Shown piece after piece: positions 5,053 to 5,762 of a DNA stretch of 5,762 nt; the first letter of the stretch is position 1; the number at the start of each line of letters is the position of its first letter. The translations under genes were made by a program, and so were the position numbers. The notes beneath the pieces are model-generated. The model was not told the origin of the DNA, did no database searches, and saw only the letters and a program-made list of their open reading frames with translations. The stretch spans positions 1 to 5,762 of the forward strand of contig JAITAW010000224.1 in the NCBI GenBank assembly GCA_031283905.1, written 5' to 3'. Source of the stretch: Treponema sp. (lineage in GTDB: Bacteria; Spirochaetota; Spirochaetia; Treponematales; Breznakiellaceae).

Positions 5053-5703
5053 CTAAAAATGCAAACGCGCCGTTAACGACACTTCAAGGAAGTGTCCGAC
5101 CATGTCTTTTCTGGGTTCTTCTGTCCATTGAGGAATAAGCAGCCACCCCACATTCAGACCGAAAGACCAGTCTGGATTGAAGCGGAAAAAACCGGAAACC
5201 GTAGGTTTCAGGAACAAGCCGAAATAATCGGTTTCAAGGTACTTCTGAGTGACTCCGCCGAACAAAAGGGAGAGGGGGATTTCAAACCTCACATTTTTAA
5301 TGGAGAAGGTGAATTGATAGCCCGCGCGTACGCCGAAAGGAACGATGTACAGCATGTTCTCGCCAATGGTTCCCGCAAACGCACCGCCGGCTTCACCGCC
5401 CACAAAAAAGCGCGGGGCGATGAAGTAATCGTACGACAAATGACCGCCCCCGCCCACATTTACATTCGTACCGTTCGGCGCAATTCCGTTGCTATTGGTG
5501 TAAAAAAGGGGAATGACGGCTCCCAATGTAAAAGAAAATATCTGCTCGCCGCTTGCATACAAAGACGGCGTTACGCCTTCATACTCATCGGCCGGAACTT
5601 CCTCTTCGGCGTCTTCGTCCGGTTTTTCTTCCTGCGCATATACAATCATACCGGAAAAAAACAACAAACAGCATAAAAGCAAAAAGGCTCGAGCCTTTCT
5701 CAT
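5053..5703 (-). CDS. Exported small outer-membrane beta-barrel-like protein (216 aa)
   Basis: The Sec signal peptide (residues 1-23) is MRKARAFLLLCCLLFFSGMI then VYA, with likely cleavage before QEE. An acidic linker follows (EEKPDEDAEEEVPADE, 25-40). From about 54 to the end, alternating hydrophobic/polar strands rich in Gly and aromatics appear: near 54-67, 82-95, 97-110, 115-131, 136-148, 158-175, 179-190 and 203-216, about eight in all. The C-terminus LEVSLTARLHF alternates and ends in Phe, the usual recognition signal for BAM-dependent barrel insertion. Size and strand count fit an eight-stranded OmpW/OmpA-like barrel, but I cannot assign a family or substrate. The start at 5703 is backed by CAGGAG 7 nt upstream. 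It is the first gene of the minus-strand operon in this window and is followed after 12 nt by the lipoprotein gene, so both products may work together in the envelope. Confidence 0.8.
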   Translation of the reverse strand: MRKARAFLLLCCLLFFSGMIVYAQEEKPDEDAEEEVPADEYEGVTPSLYASGEQIFSFTLGAVIPLFYTNSNGIAPNGTNVNVGGGGHLSYDYFIAPRFFVGGEAGGAFAGTIGENMLYIVPFGVRAGYQFTFSIKNVRFEIPLSLLFGGVTQKYLETDYFGLFLKPTVSGFFRFNPDWSFGLNVGWLLIPQWTEEPRKDMVGHFLEVSLTARLHF

Positions 5704-5710
5704 TGATTAA

Positions 5711-5716
5711 CTCCTG
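5711..5716 (-). promoter_or_regulatory. Shine-Dalgarno of the barrel gene
   Basis: CAGGAG on the minus strand ends 7 nt before the ATG at 5703-5701 and fixes that start. Confidence 0.7.
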
Positions 5717-5721
5717 TAAAA

Positions 5722-5753
5722 GCTATAACATGACAACAAATAACGGTTTGCAA
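5722..5753 (-). promoter_or_regulatory. Possible promoter of the three-gene operon
   Basis: On the minus strand TATAGC (5727-5722) is preceded by TGT, giving a TGn extended -10. The nearest -35-like hexamer is TTGCAA (5753-5748), with a long 20-bp spacing. The match is modest, and the leader would be very short. The window ends just beyond, so a promoter further upstream cannot be excluded. Confidence 0.3.
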
Positions 5754-5762
5754 TAGTTACGG

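Noticed and set aside
5092..5676. A 194-codon plus-strand frame opposite the barrel gene
   Set aside because: The minus-strand frame has a signal peptide, barrel pattern, terminal Phe and a good Shine-Dalgarno; the plus-strand reading has none of these.

Overview
The window looks like a chromosomal segment of a spirochaete, most likely a Treponema of the gut (termite or similar) type. This is an inference from three things: the RarA-like protein carries an extra C-terminal domain that I recall from treponemal relatives; the decayed left half holds what I read as a Treponema-type IS4-family transposase remnant and a remnant of a repeated treponemal HU-like/DUF4469-type protein family; and the right half is a lipoprotein/outer-membrane-barrel pair with Treponema-like signal peptides. 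No database search was possible, so the genus is a moderate-confidence call.

Right part (about 1568-5762, all on the minus strand): a tight operon read right to left. It has a 216-residue exported beta-barrel protein (5053-5703), a 363-residue lipoprotein with about seven propeller-like repeats (3949-5040), and a large RarA/MgsA-type AAA+ ATPase with an about 310-residue C-terminal extension (1693-3939 with the start I favour). A 42-codon signal-peptide-like ORF (1568-1696) overlaps the rarA stop codon as TTGA. The gaps are 12 nt and about 9 nt. Each downstream Shine-Dalgarno overlaps the stop codon of the gene before it, so translation is probably coupled. The rarA reading frame has no ATG, GTG or TTG ahead of its conserved N-terminal residues. 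A CTG codon 7 nt after GAGG is the best start, and starting at the first ATG would remove the conserved 'PLADR' segment.

Left part (1-1567): no intact gene is convincing. From left to right it holds: a GC-rich coding-like stretch that changes frame (1-378); a hairpin between two copies of TAGGGGTCTGA (376-434); a minus-strand terminator-like hairpin (434-463); a minus-strand IS4-type transposase remnant with an internal stop and an internal deletion (462-835); two GC-rich hairpins and an A-rich tract; a good plus-strand promoter (981-1008); a perfect 9-bp GC-only hairpin; and a frameshifted, truncated copy of the HU-like protein gene (1171-1384) with its promoter and Shine-Dalgarno preserved. 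An AT-richer stretch (1385-1567) follows with nothing recognisable except a possible weak terminator for the minus-strand operon.

Taken together, a conserved housekeeping/envelope operon abuts a graveyard of accessory DNA. I see no complete novel system. The points most worth a second look are the RarA C-terminal domain fusion, the apparent CTG start, the coupling of a DNA-repair ATPase to two envelope proteins, the small ORF at the operon end, and the repeat-flanked hairpin.
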